Shown here one piece after another: positions 14,111 to 28,500 of a stretch of 64,000 bases of DNA. The DNA lies in assembly GCF_003590095.1 (NCBI RefSeq), contig NC_039491.1:3782001-3846000 (forward strand), written 5' to 3'. A model generated the notes under the pieces. That model was not told the DNA's origin. It saw nothing but the letters and a program-made list of their open reading frames with translations, and did not search any database. Each line of letters begins with the position of its first letter. Within the stretch, counting starts at the first letter, position 1. The position numbers were made by a program, and so were the translations under genes. The DNA is from Trichoplusia ni (Eukaryota > Arthropoda > Insecta > Lepidoptera > Noctuidae).

Positions 14111-14934
14111 TCGGAACAGTCATAAAGTTGATGAAGACCATTTCATTTTTGTGCTGAATCTTCGATCTCGCGAGTCTTTTTAAGAAGAATTTATTGACAA
14201 AAATGTTGACGTTTAGATTTCTGTTATAGTGCAGCAGTAACAATTTTTTTTTTTAGTAAAGAATCAAATCTTGCTATCGCATCAGTTTTTTTAATATTCC
14301 AAAATGTCCTTATAATGATGTCAAATAGGAAATCCCAAAACACATTGGCAAGAACAACGTTTTAAATGGCTACAAATGCACTGAAGCGAATCACTGTTAC
14401 AGCTACGAGTTATTCCAGCTCTACTTTTAGTGTTTAACCTCGGTGCCAGTTAAAGTTCTGATCTCGGGAAATTACGTAAATGACTTCAGTACCTATTCTT
14501 AGCCAAGTTTCATCAAAATGTTAATCTAGAGAGTAGTAGAGGAAAGCTTTCATTCATCGCTCTGCTGACTTTTATTCTTGCATGAAGTAGGTAAGATTAT
14601 GCGACAGTAAAACAGTTACATAGCCTATTATTTTACGGAATGAACCAACTATTAAAAAAAACTCGCAAAACTCAGCCAGAATCGCGCAAAACATGAGCGA
14701 GCGATCCTGTGCCTCTTGTTGCAGTTGAATTGGCCCGGGGTGTTTTAGTCAGAATGATATCGATATATCAGCTTCCGGCGTAGGTTGAGTCATTAACGTG
14801 TCCCCTCGGAAAAAAGGGGCTCGCGCCACTGCAGGCTCCGTAAAATGGGTTAAAGATGAAAAATTGCAAAATAAATTGTTTATTCATCTTTTTTAAGACC
14901 GCATTATGTAGGGATCATCTGTGGTTTTTTTTAC

Positions 14935-15030
14935 ACTCCAGTTACCACGGTTCACCAGATGCGGTCTGGTGATAGACGGACGGACAGACTTCGGCACCCG
15001 GGCCGATTTTACACTTTGGATAGACAACTC
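14935..15030 (+). repeat. Degenerate dispersed repeat, family A
   Basis: Forward copy with CACGGTTCACCAGATGCGG, TGGTGATAGACGGACGGACA and a following CCGATTTTACACTTTGG block. That last block corresponds to the GTTTTAACCCTATGGGT block of the 46540-46742 copy. Confidence 0.55.
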
Positions 15031-16794
15031 TAAAAAAGTATAAAATTATATCACATTATGAACATAAATGAAAAAAAATACCCCTTTTAACCTTTTAATG
15101 CCAAACTAAACTGAATAATTACTTAGCATGTTAAAAAGCAATTAATTTATTGATGAACACGCTATAATTTTAACGTACTATCGGTACTATCATATATTTA
15201 TGTGGACAATCCATTTGTACAATGAACCAACATTTAAATTTTAGGTTAGTGAGTACAGTTGTGCAATCAATAGTAAGTATTTGCTATGATCCAGCTATGA
15301 GCTGTAGAATTGAATGGAAAACACGTTTCGAAGTATTTAGACCGCATTCTGGAAGAGAGAGAACAGCGGACCCTTTGTATGCAAACACTTATATATGCAG
15401 TAGGTTGGTTCTTAAAGAGTTTATGCATTCAAAACAAAACAAAAACGTTTAATTAAGAACGAGAAAATGCTGAAACAAAGGACAACCGACTACAATACCT
15501 TTCTTTGACGTGAAACCATTTATAAAAACTTACAATTAAAAATGAACAATAATAAAATTTACAAAAGATCTATTTTTATTACTAACAAACTATTTTTTAG
15601 TTTCATGCAGAGAAGGGCACTTTCTAACTTATTATTTTCTGATCGTTACCCTCACTATGAAAAGCTAATTGGCAGCTTCCAGGCTACTAGATTAGTCTAA
15701 GTAACGCAAACTTTAAAACCAGTTCATATATTTTTTACTTTGAGTAAAAAAATTGTATGCATGCTTGGGACATATATCGGCATTAAATATGTACAGTAAC
15801 AAAATGCCCCTTAAAGTAAAATATACACGACGAACACTTGCCGGGTTCAGACTATTCCTGGAACTTGTGAAAACCTCAAGTTTACGACAATAACAACTAT
15901 ATTTCATCCAAAGGGGTTCTAACAGCGACTGCCTAATTGCAAAGTTTACTTAGAACCTTGTGTTGGTTAGCAAGAGTATTTCATATTGTGCTATGTTTGT
16001 GTGTAAGTTTGACTGATGACAAGAAATCGAGGGCCAGGCTGTTAAACGTTGAGAAAAAACTCTCTGAACTAAACATGAAGTTCTTTTTACAGACGTCGAA
16101 AAGAGACTTGCTAGTCACCATAATTCACCGCATAGGTCCGATATGCATCTCTGAGGCTTAACAAGATTTTATCAGCTTTTAGTTTCCATTTTGGATTTTG
16201 AAATCTCCATAATATTGAATTTTATGCAATATACACATGATGTCGGAAGTTTAATCAGAAACCGGGAAGTGTATCACAATTAAGTTGCGAAAAATGAGTA
16301 CAGACAGAGTAAATCACAATACACAGAGTACTTTTACAAAAGTAGAGAACATTACAACACACAATACAGTATTTGCTTCAGTTGATATATTACTCTGTTC
16401 TCTTGCCAATTGTATGGTGACCAATGCAGTGGCCGGGGTCGAAAAATATCGCCCGAATTGCGTATTTAGTGGTCGCGGTTGCCCATATTGCATATTGCGG
16501 TAATCCCTTTGTGACGCACACAACGCCACTCGACTTATTGTTTGTTAGCTGACAAATTTTTGTCAGACAACACTGTTTGTTTATGACTCATACAACTGTA
16601 TTCAGTCGCAGAGCTTTTGCAGTTCTTGGAAAAGATCGCTTTAGCCGATTTGCTTTGTGGTTTTTTCGTGGAATCTCGAACCTATTTCACATTGCTTTCT
16701 GTAAAGCGAAAACTTTGCATACAATTCTTATATTTTATCATTCTATATTTTGGAGAGAGGAGAAATATCAGTCAAATAAATAAAAAATGGAACA

Positions 16795-16979
16795 GAATGG
16801 TGGCCAATCCAATCCAAAAGAAGCGTTGGTCGTTCGGGAGCAAGATGGGTTGACGATATAGTCAAGGTGTCGGGTCGAGTCTTGATGATACTGGCACAAT
16901 ACTGCAGAAATTGGCAAAAGAAATTGAAGACCTGTGCCCAGCAGTGAGGGCAAAGGCTATGAATGATGATGATGATGAA
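16795..16979 (+). mobile_element. 5'-truncated LINE (non-LTR retrotransposon) end, decayed
   Basis: From 16828 one frame reads GRSGARWVDDIVKVSGR, then an alanine/glutamine/tryptophan-containing stretch ending in CAQQ and a stop at 16945-16947, followed by a GATGATGATGATGATGA tail. This matches the C-terminal end of lepidopteran LINE polyproteins, whose usual pattern is RW-x-DD ... W ... YVQQW. An upstream frame break at about 16824-16828 and the altered C-terminus show that it is dead. Compare the better preserved copy at 51454-51619. Confidence 0.65.
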
Positions 16980-19418
16980 ATAACAAATGTAACCGATGAC
17001 AAACAATAATTATACCCAGTAAGATACGCTGTTATGTACTGACACATTCAAATGCCTGTTACACATTTCTTCAGACGAAGTTAATTAAAGAAGTTGAAAA
17101 CTCGCAGCGGTACGGGATGACTTGATCCAGAGCAAGAACAAATATTTGACACACTGACAACTTTTTGCGAGTTTAGATGTATTTGTAACATAAGACGTGA
17201 AATTCAGTAACTTTAACTAACTAGGATACCGGAAAATATCAAAAGGATACTGTGAAACCAAATATAAGGAATGTTTGATTTTGATCCACAGTAAAACACT
17301 AAACTACTAATACTTACAATAATTATGTTCTCAATACAGTGCGATTTTGCCATAATTGATTCGTCTGCTATCCTTTACATATTGAATACAAACGAAATGG
17401 TTATGCATTTATGAAGAACTTCTATCTTCTCCATAATTTTACTTACCTGTGCATTTTACTAAATATTTCCACTCAGGGAATTAATTCTATTGGGACTGGA
17501 CATGACACGTTTGAGAGCACGTCAAATCCGTATTCATTGCTGTCACTCGTAAACTAGACACTCGTTTTTATTGAATCTGAATTTTAAAGTCCCGTTGGAC
17601 GTAAAACTTGATTCAAAATGGCCGCCACAGACACGGGTACTCCCTTATAATACGTTGCAATAAATTTGCGGTTGAGTTTATTGTCTGTTTGTAAGAACTG
17701 AAAGTGATTATTGATCTTTTAAGTGTACTAAAAGTGTCTGGAAAAGGATCATGTCGAAAGGAAAAATAATACGTAACGTGGATCAACAGTACTCAGCTTT
17801 CAAAAGAAATTGGCATGCAAATAAAGAATAATTATTTTATTATAAGAAGTTTGGTTGAGAAAAGGGTTTTCTAGACAAAACATAATAGGATCAGAGACCA
17901 GGGTTTGGCAATGTCTTATTTACAGACTATATTAACATTGTTAGAATAATTTTGAAGATTTTGTAGAAAAGACCAAATCATCAAACACATTTTCAGAGAC
18001 AACAAATTAATACCAGATTTCTCACAAACTGTAATTATTTAGTTAGCAAACAAGTTACGACTAGGCATCTAAACAGGAGAGTTTAATTGTTGTTTGTGAT
18101 TTTAAACAATCTGTTGTTTGGAACTTTTGATGCCCTAATTGACTTCAATGACAGGCAATAAACAAATGCCATGTTTCAAAAACACTTATGTAACATGTTT
18201 ATTTTTTCATACAAGAATTCTGATGGAAGCAATCGTAGGTATGAAACTACAACGTATCATAAAATTTTCAAAGCTTAAATATAGAAATAGCTGTACATAT
18301 AATTGAAACACTTCTCTTAAATACCACTGATTGGCTAATCTCGAAGAACCGAAACGTAAGAAGTCTCATTTCAATTTGAATACCGTCCACAAATTGTAAT
18401 CACGATTCGCACAAGAACAGTCATCTGAGCCAAAATCTCCATTTCAAAAAAAATCGAATGATATCCACATTTATTTCGCGCCATCCCATCGTATTGTTGA
18501 ATATGGCTTATTTAAGATTACCCACAACAATCAGACCGAGCATTATTGCGTTCGTTGGAATTTTCTGCGCTTACCGGAATGTTCAGATATTGAATTCTAC
18601 TCATATAATAAGAGATGTCGGATAGCTCTTTAACGATCCATGATAAATATCTGAGAGAAATTAGATTCCGATTGTTTTATAAATAGATCTATGAATATGT
18701 AAAGTTTTTATCTTTTAAATGTTGGTTTTTAGGAATTTACACACTCGAATGTTGCTTTATAATTTGGATATATTTGGAGCCGTCAACAGTTCTTTCATAA
18801 TGTAAATACATGATAAAGAAAACCAAAACCACGAAAAAAATCCAAGTAAAGTAAAAACTGTCATATTTTTGCTACATTTCCTAAAACGGTACAACAAAAT
18901 ACAGATTTGGATGTTAAGAAAACTTCTCGAATAATCAGATAGCGGGAGCTCAACGTCGAGTAAGCTTAAGTGTGCGATCAGCCATTACCGACCAGCCGAC
19001 CGAATTAACTAAGTACTTTCATACGAAAGGTATCTCAAAAAACCTTTGTCTGCACCCAGGATACCAATTAAAGCATCCGAAGAAAAATAAATGTTAAATA
19101 CAATTTTCTCAAGCATTTTTTCTTACAACCGCAAGTTTCATTTATCACAGTCTTCTTTGAGCGCTATTTCTCTGGAATAGATTTGGTAAGAAAGTAATAC
19201 AGACTGCTCTATTCTTTATTTAGACAGATTGCAAAAAGATAGAGTTACTAAAAGTACCATTTGTTGGATAGCACGTTTTGAAAAAAATATATATCATTCA
19301 TTTGTGGCGTTCTTATTTATTATGAATAGAAAACACGCAAAATAGAATACCTGATAACAAATTTTCTTCTTCTTACGAAAACGATACCCGCAGTAACTAA
19401 TTCAATCCTTGTATCACT

Positions 19419-19582
19419 CACGGGGGTTTCACAAACATTCAAGTCATGCACATGCAACAAATAACCCAGACTCAGAACAAGCGTTCGTCTATCACACAAA
19501 TATTTTTTCTATGCCGGGATCTAACCCGTGACTCTTCACATTGGGTTCGGCGAGATGATCTATTCCGCTATGCATGCAGTCA
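19419..19582 (-). repeat. tRNA-derived SINE
   Basis: Shares with the copy at 34958-35120 the order CACGGGGGTTTCACAAACATT, GACTCAGAACAAGCGTTCGT, a CACACAAAT block and GCCGGGATCTAACCCGTGAC. The last block is the complement of a box B. The tRNA-like head is at the high-coordinate end, so the element points to the minus strand. It is diverged from its relative, so it is an old copy. Confidence 0.65.
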
Positions 19583-20224
19583 AAATTCAATAATTACTCC
19601 TGAGTTTAAAGTGGCGTCCTTATTATAAATGTAGTTCCTCTATTTATACTTATTCCAATGTTTCTTTGCAGCGTAATTCATGCGTTAACGTACTTACTTT
19701 TCACTGTTACTATGCTTTCAACTTTGCGGTCATTTTGAACAAAGGCTATTCAGTGAACTTAAATTGTTTCGGACTACAGTAGTAATTGAATTCACTTAGC
19801 TAATGCAGATGTATGTTAGATATTTTGTACTGTGGAGAGCTGAATGTAAAATGCTTTGACTGAATCGCTAATTAATACACATGCATAAGCCTTATGTAAA
19901 TTGCGTTTTCGTCGTAAATCGTACGCATACTTTAGGAGTAAATTATTGATATGTTTTTTTATGTAATGTTGGGTAAATATTTATAGAATATCTATCCAAC
20001 ATGTTTTATGTGATGAATACAATGCGCGATATTGCAAACTCACAAATAAGTTTAATCAGTTGGTAAATTATTTTTCTTCTCCTAATTGAAGCAGGTTTAA
20101 TCAGAAAATTTTGTATAGAGTATCTTCATAAGCTCTTCTTTTTTTAAAATATGGACAGTACAAAAAGAACAAAATAAGAATTCAAAAAGGAAACCTCTAA
20201 AATTAATCACTGCGCTTAATATTA

Positions 20225-20480
20225 ATAAAAAGTGCCGACAAGTTGGATGCAATGGAGTGGAACCTTCCCGATAGCAAACTTCGAGTTATACCGCCTCTTT
20301 TGTTCTGGGGGTCTACCACAACCTCTTCAAGTTAGACAATTATAGATGTAGAAGCAAGACAGCGAGCAACATGATGTAGAGCGCCCTCTCTTTTCTATAG
20401 CTGCGTCAATCTGTACTCTAGAAGTCGGTGGTATTCTCCCAAGATTTACGTCAGAGTAGTAATGACAGACTTCAGTTAAC
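20225..20480. repeat. Degenerate dispersed repeat, family C
   Basis: Contains GGGTCTACCACAACCTC, then GATGTAGAAGCAAGACAGCG and GAGCGCCCTCTCTTTTCTA. These correspond to the family C blocks at 9643 and 49075. Confidence 0.45.
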
Positions 20481-22371
20481 TGTCCGCTGCTAATAAGTAG
20501 GTTTACAACCAACTACGATGTATCGTGCGTCTCGACTAATATAGTTTGTTATTTTTACGATAATTATGTTGTGCGGCCATGACTATGTGCGATAGTGTGA
20601 TTTAGTTCGAGACAATAGCAATATCGTCTTATGTATTTTTAATATAGGTATTTAAAATGTTTTCTTTTTCTGCATGTTACTTGAGTGTTTGTAAGACCCC
20701 CGCCACAGAAGGATGAAATTCCTAACTGATAGAGTCTTTTCATTTTTAAATAAAATAAATCTTTTAAACCTAACAACTTCTTTTCCATAAAAACTAAATG
20801 CGCGGAACCATTCTGGTCATTTAACTGTACGTTTGGTCATAACAATAAAAAGGGAAAGAAGCTCCATACAAGTAATTGTTTACGAAAAGGTATGCTCTTA
20901 AAATACATAACCATTCAAATGACAATAAACTCACAGCATTATCTTAAGCGTAGAATAAACTAGGAGTTTCAGCCAAAATTAAAACTGGACCTTTTAAAAT
21001 AGTATTATCCATTCATCATAAGCAAACACTGCTCATTATCTCCCATGTAAGCGTACAAGTGTTACCGCACATCATTTATCATGGAGACAACCTTCTTGTA
21101 TGCGGTGTGGTGCATGTCGCGAGCACGTTACGCCCTAGTAGGCGGAGACCTTTAGATAATATAATTAATTGCTTAATTGCCTCCGCATATTCTGATATTG
21201 ACATTGAACTTCGTATCAAGTATTCTTGTGTTTTGCATTTCCATTCAAGTTTGAAAGACTTTTAAAATAAATTATGAAACTCGAATTGACAAATGCTGAA
21301 GGAAAACATCGTGAGAGAGCCTGGATTCGCAGTATTGGAATCTGAAATCGCTGGATTGGGCAAATTAACATCAAAACCATATTAGTTCTTAGGTATCAAA
21401 CATAGAAACTCCTTTTTGGGGTTGATTGAAAAATGGTATTAATGCACAAAGTGAAAGTGAAATGAATAATAGCTCTTTAAATGTCAGCATTTGTCGATTA
21501 TTTTTTAGATTTATCCTTTTATAAATGATATTCTTAAGTATAAAGCAAATTCGAGAAAAAAACACTCAATTTTCTTATTTCTTCACTTGAAGTGAACATA
21601 CGACGTGTAAATTTCTTATTACTAAACATCAGAGACTTCCATTTTGCTCACGTAACGAGGTTCCTTACGTAGTCGAGTAATTTTACACTGAATTAGCTTT
21701 CTTCTTTTAAAAAAAACAATTTATTTATTTTTATGATTGCTTTAGGAGTTGAATAAATGGTACAGCTGCGAAAGGGTGTTTTGTACTTACGTTTTAGTAT
21801 TACTACATATTTTAGTATGCCATGAAAAACTCGTCCAATTTCATTATTACTTTTCTTGAGATTAGTTGAAAAAATAATTATGCGTCACTATTTTTCTCTG
21901 CTTACACATAGAAAGCTTCATAAAAACATATTATTTTGAACTTATACAGTTACAATAATCTTTTAAGATATTTTTTCTCTTTATATATTCTAAGATTTTC
22001 ATTGCCTACTCAAAAGACATACTTCCCAAAGCATTGTTTTACTATCAAAGGATAAATTTACACAAAAACCAATACAGCGTGAATGCCGAACAAATTCCTC
22101 CAACATGCAAACTACGCAAAGACGGGATCAAGTATAAGAACCTATGATCCATTAATTCTCGCCTTGAATGGAACATTTGCGAGTTTTATCAGTTTTTAGG
22201 GTTCGATACCGGAATAGCAAAAACTGAACCCGTATAAATCCGCCATTAGTGTCTGTTTTCTTGTCCATATGTCGCAGCCTCTCAATTTCACAACTGTTAG
22301 GACTATACATTTGAAACGTAGATAGACGTATGTTAATAAAACTCTACGCAAATAAATAATTCTCCGCTTTA

Positions 22372-22544
22372 GGCCGCGTTTCCATCAGAGATGTGCGATG
22401 GAATTGTGGTGTACGATGATGTCCGCTGAGCCATTTCTACCAGAGGTGTGCTGAGCGAGGTGAGGTAAATAAAGCGATTCTATTGGTTCTTTACAAACAC
22501 ATCCCTCGCTACGCATCCTCGTACAACTCTGGTAGAAACGCAGC
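22372..22544. mobile_element. Small non-autonomous DNA element with terminal inverted repeats
   Basis: The left end GGCCGCGTTTCCATCAGAG (22372 onward) and the complement of the right end, GCTGCGTTTCTACCAGAG (ending 22544), agree over about 20 bases with few mismatches. TTTA flanks both sides (22368-22371 and 22545-22548), a possible 4-bp target duplication. The 173-bp body has no coding capacity. A third copy of the end-like motif (CATTTCTACCAGAGGTGTG) lies inside at about 22431-22450. The superfamily is not assigned. Confidence 0.6.
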
Positions 22545-22548
22545 TTTA

Positions 22549-25500
22549 ATACTGCGGAACTTTTTATGAGCATGTCCGACTCGCTCATGGCCACTTTTTT
22601 AAAAGAACGAACGGGAGGGATTGGATTACTGGTGTTAGTACACTATCTTCGAAGTTTTTCATAAAAGGATATTACAGTTGCAATCTCTTAGAATGAAGAG
22701 GGGTTCATACTCTTTGTATATTTTCTTACAAAGCCCAATCCGAGGAATATGCAATCATTCTTTCAAGTTTTATATATTGGATGGGTAAACTCAATTTAAA
22801 ATTTTGAAGTAAATTATTAAATTTTAAATTAGAAAATTATATTATTCCGTTCCCTAAAATTAAATTATAACAATATTATTCCACTTATATTTATGCACAG
22901 TAAAAAACATACTACTGACATACATGCACTTACGTTAGTGCCAAATAAATCAAACGGCAGTTGTTAAACGTAACTACACACCAGTGAGTTCACTTCAACC
23001 AACTCTCAATAAATCGAAACGGGTAAACAGTTTCGGGGCATCAAATTCAATTTACACTGGAAACAAAAGCAAATCGCAGCCGAGCTCCTAGGATTTACAG
23101 AAACAAATGAATATCGGTGAACATTACCGCCGAGATAATTAAAACCGAAGCTCAATAAAATTAAATAGTCAATTGTGAATGGTGAGAATAGATGAATTGC
23201 TTGTAGTCTACCTAAGAGGTTACCGTAATTTCTTAAAGTAAAGAGCGAGATAACGTGCCACAATTCTTAAAGTTTCGTCCCTCTCCCACATTTGCAGCTA
23301 TATTTAAGACTGGGTGGTAGGTAACTGCTTCGCTATTATTTCACTTGGCTAGTTCTCGACCTCAAGTGTGGCTTAATTATGTCAAGTACGATGACAGGAT
23401 AATAACAATGTATTTATAACAAAGAGTTTATGTTGAATAATGTAGTTTCCGCTCTGAATATTATTTCACATGACGTTAATATATAATGGTTTTGAAGAGC
23501 ATTATTTTTTGACAACAAGTCGGTTTTTGTCAATAGGTACAACAGGTCTATGTTTATTTTATTTAATTAATTCAATTATCATATCATCTTTCTGGCACAG
23601 TTCGTCTATTATACCTGATGAGTATGTATTACACCTGATTATACCTGAAGAATTATATCGTAAAAAAAACAAGTAGAAAGTTTAAATTCAGAAAAACAAT
23701 ATTTAACAATATTTTCAATATTTTATCGAAATCGCACCCGGTCTAAACGACTATATACCTCCCAAGTCTACCATAAACCAACTCAATCACTCACTTAATC
23801 ACCTTTTTAAGGGTAAAAGGTAAACATACTGTAGACTACATCTTTTTCAACCATACTGAGGGCCTTACGTCACGTATTACAGTTGTGAAAGAGAGACAAC
23901 GCTCTACGTTGAGTAGTGCTGTCCCACTTCTACATGTGCAAATTATTATTATTCTACGTAATGGTAGGCACCCTGTCATTCACTTGTTATCGCGGATTTT
24001 CTTGTCTACAAATTGACCCAAAAACTTATTCAGCCTTTGTAACAGGCCAGTATTTTCTCTTATTTTATTGAATTCAAAGTTTGTTTGTTATTTCGGAAAC
24101 TTTGATTGTTGGAATAACTTTATAAATGTTTTTGAATTGTTTACCTCAAAATAAATTGGAATAAAATATTTGATGTTGCCGTACAGACTACTTTGTTTTT
24201 CACCATAAATAGGGACTAACCCTACTCTTTTGTCTAACTTTAGTTCATCAATAAACCAATTTTCCCAAACAAGGTATTTATTTATTAATGGGTCTCATGT
24301 CACCACACTTCATAAAGTTAATTAACTTGTTCTAGGAAAACAATAGGTTATGTTTGGGTTCGAGTAGTGAGGTTTTGTCCGACCTCAACCTTTGTCGCGT
24401 CGTCGCTTCGTGTCAAATATATCAATTAAACCTTAATAGGGTAAGGGCACTCGAACTTATTAACTTACACATCAAGTTACTCAAGTCATCGAAATTCTAT
24501 TGAAACAATGTTGAGGGGTCTACTCGTTCAATTAGCTTGTAATATATAAGAGGAGCTTTTAATAAATGAAAATAATATGTTTATTTCATTTTCATTTGGA
24601 AATATACATTGAAAAACCCAGAACCTGAATTTTATAGTTATTTCTACGGATAGGCACTTTAAACATAGTTCTTTCACAACTAGTTCTTATATTTTGTATA
24701 AGATATTGTAAATTGCAAAATATTGTATTACGTTTTAATAAGTTATTTATATATTTAATATTGTAATAAGTTAAAAAGAACCGAATGGATACATCCAACC
24801 CTCGGGCACTACCCACTATTTATAAACAACTCCGAAAATGCTTTGAGGAAACTACTGAGGATATTATAATGCGGTTAACAACTTTACCGGGCTAATTAGT
24901 TTAACCATAAATGTTTACTTTATGAGGTGTAATCGTAACTCTACTTTATGAGAAACTTTTATTAAAACATCTAATAACTAATGGTTTTAATCTAACATAA
25001 TTTTTAGTACGTACCTAGTACCAAAAAACGAAATAAGTTATCACAAATAAGAGCTGTTCATTAAAAAAATACTTCTTGGATTTAAATAGGTCACTGTTTT
25101 AAGAGAGATATAAAATTGTTTTACGTTTCCACCTTTTGAATGTACGTACAAGCGTCCAAGTAGTGCTTTAAAGCAAAAAACCCGATTAGATATGTAGAGG
25201 ATATAGAGTCGCTTCAGCCCCAGTTGCAGAACACTAAATTTATTACCAGAGCTAAGGTCACGCTAGAAAACACAAATGAAATCTTCAGACTTTTTTTCGG
25301 ACAACTTATATTCAAATGTATCACTTTATTCAATTCTATTTACAGTAGAATTTTAGCTGTGTTCACAAATTTGCATCCAAAAAAAGTTTGGTATATTTTT
25401 CCGATCTTCGCTTTTAATTAAATCTATCGGCCGTAGTAAATTGGATTTTGATAAGCAAATCAAATTATCTCTTTTTTCCTTATTCTTTTCGAAAGGGGCC

Positions 25501-28500
25501 GCTGAGACGAAAACTTGGCTGAAGAATTCCAAACTAAGTTAAGAAATCAAAAGTTCAAAACCTAATAATTATTAAGCAAGCAAAAATCTTGACATACATT
25601 TTCTATAAATAATCAGTACATCATCTTAGAAATACATATAAATCAAAATATGCACTACAGTTTTGACTGTCTACAATCTCGTAGGCATTCGTAGCACGTA
25701 AAACTCTCGTAGCGAAATCTACGGGGTCTACGCTTTCGCTAACTAGTTAATAGCTACGCTTATGTTTGCATGTCAACGCCAAACTATGCCTGCAAATGGT
25801 TTATAAAGCGCATTGTTTGCGAAATAGGCGGATAAGTCAACACAGAGCGGCGTCACGTACGAAGCCATGCTAACGCGAATCAACGTAATATAATCCTTCA
25901 CTCGTCTATTACGAGCGCTAAAATACGGTACATACTCCTTTATTTACCGAGCTCCTTTGAAAATAATGAATTTGATGAAAACATTATGATGTGAACTTAT
26001 CTCATATTTATATTTAGATATTTTCATGATTAAACGTTAAGGCATCTATTCTCGTATTTCTATAAAAAGGCTGTAAAAGTATATGTTTCTTGAAGCCTTT
26101 GTGTTTCATTAAAACTGTATGGTTCTGTATTTATCGCTCGATTTACGAGCATAAATCTTACATGGCCAAACAATATCCGTTACCGTACCGTGTGTGCCAC
26201 CGCAGCACACATTACACACATGACGCTACATCGATAGCAAACCCCGAGCCGAGGCAAACGACATCAATCACTCTAAACGTACAATCACGAGGAAAAATGA
26301 GTGAAAATATAACCGTGTACAGTGTACAGTCGCGGTTGGTGAGCGGTCAAATAAAAATGTTGTAATTTTGTTTCAATGACTTTTGAAAATACAATTTTGT
26401 TATGTTATACATAAACATCGGATTATTTTTTTAGTGTAAATAATGATATTATATTGTGTCAATTTATTGTAAGTATAACTAAGTTAAAGCAAAGTGCCAA
26501 TTTAATTGGTTGGAACGGAATAGATTTATTACGGGATCAATAACTTAGCAGGACCAGAAGGTATAATTTTTAAAGCATGAACAAAACTGTTTCTTTTGTC
26601 ATCTCGTTGTACCATAACCATGACATAAAATTAATCGCCTGTTTGTGAAATCTACCGCGACAAAAGGATTAAATTCCTTGATGCCGGAGCCGCTCTATTT
26701 TTTTCTCAAATTTAACACTAGAACTATGTCTCCATATAAAATTCACTCACAAAACATATTATCTTAAGAACTTAACCCGAAATACCGCCGCGTCACCTCT
26801 AAACCCTAAGCTCAAGACCTTTCGCTTGGTTCATCTTTACGTAGAGATAAGATCGCGTAAGACACCGCTGTGTTTTCTCATTAGACGGTGGATATTTACA
26901 CGTCTCGTTTTAATTTACTTGTTGAACAAATAAGAATAAAATATGTTTGAGTAAAAGTTTTCGTTTTAGTTTAAAATGATTTCATAAAACTTGAATGTTA
27001 TGTTTTTAGGGTCTTTGCAAGGAGGTGTGTGAATATGGGAATTCTTTTTTATAACTTAAGAACGCACAAAACACTTTTAATGCATTAGCCAAAGAATCTT
27101 CATACTATCGGCTTTTTTTAATTTACGGAATAAGAGAATTGTAGTTATAAATAATTATCCCACTAATCAAAGGATGGTTATTTTTTTTTTAATAACATTC
27201 TTGCATATACTGTTATAACTGTAATTTTACCTCATAACTAGATCAAACCATAAACACAGTGATAATTTGGTGGCCTCAAAGCCTTCCGAACTCTGAGCCC
27301 AGTTTTGTTAATCCTATAAGTAAATATTCATACATGTCTCGTAATAAACCGCGAAAATGTGTAGAGTTCGGATAACATTACGAACGGATTAGTAAACGCA
27401 AAGTGTTAAGTAAGCTTTTAAATGTTTTGAAATTAACTACGTTATCTTCACACGCCTAAATAAAACTTATTGTTAGTTCATCGTAATATATAAATATAAT
27501 TTTAACCTAAAAGAAAAACAATGCGAACCATTAACTCAAACAACGACGTAAAATCAATTAGTTCTAATGCATTTATTAGTTTATGTAAGATAATGCCAAA
27601 AGTCAATGTTCATAAGCTTTCAGCATTATAATATTAAGAGAAATCGAATGCATTTTCATAAAGATTATGGTGTCTCAGTCTTATTCAAATAAAAGCGTTA
27701 AAAAACTTACATTATTTTTTCAAAAGGTCTTAAAAGAATAACACTTTCAAACAAGTTCTCTTATTAGTATTCAAAGAGTGCATAAAACCTTTTTACTTTA
27801 ATCATAAAATAATATTATCTTGTAATTTAACTTTTGCAAATCTAAAAAGGATAGAAATGTAGTGTGGGTCGCGTCAAATACCTAAAGCTGACGGGTAGAG
27901 TCAGATAATTTTAAGAGAGTTACCAATAGAAAGCCTTCAGTAATAGTAAAGCCATATTGCCAACTAGCTTTTTATACCAGCACCCTGTAGACGAGAAAAA
28001 GGACTAGCTAGACACTATATAGAAATGACTTTCGTCTAACAAAGAGTAGGAAGGGTCAATTTAAAAAAATTGAGCCACTATATGAGAAAAAGCATTTCCA
28101 AAATATCAAACGTCTGGGCGGCAAATACTGATATTAATATAGTGACATAATTTCGTTTACTTATGTGTCTGAAAGTGGTTATGTGTGTTAAGACACAGGT
28201 GAAATCTATTAGTTCAGTGGACCAGCAAAACCCTCTCAACTGGAAAAAGATCAGACGCAAGAGTTACGGAATTAAAGACTATCTAAGACAAGGAAATGTC
28301 ATACAAATAAAACCTTCTTAATATTCTACATACAAATGTATTAAAATCGTTTCTTTAAGAACCATGTATAAACGAATTAAAGTAACACAATTTTGAATTA
28401 TCCCTCAACAATAGTTCTGACATCAAATCTCTGTCTAAGTCTGGCAAACATTTTGAAATACGAGCTTTTAAATGGTATCGTTCAAAGTCAAATAACTTTT

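Larger units (their letters stand above)
11705..16794. other. Non-coding stretch with repeat remnants
   Basis: No gene is recognised. The longest open frame (13436-13765, 109 codons) is AT-rich, has no motif and no supporting splice sites. The stretch contains a SINE copy near 12181 and two family A copies (13995 and 14935). About 13300-13380 reads like the eroded start of a Helitron-like element (TATATAAATTAGACGTCACG, then a motif close to TGTTTGTCCGTGATATACTC), too diverged to bound. Confidence 0.5.
16980..22371. other. Non-coding stretch with repeat remnants
   Basis: No exon could be supported. All open frames are short and AT-rich. Holds one minus-strand SINE (19419-19582) and one family C copy (20225-20480). 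Confidence 0.5.
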
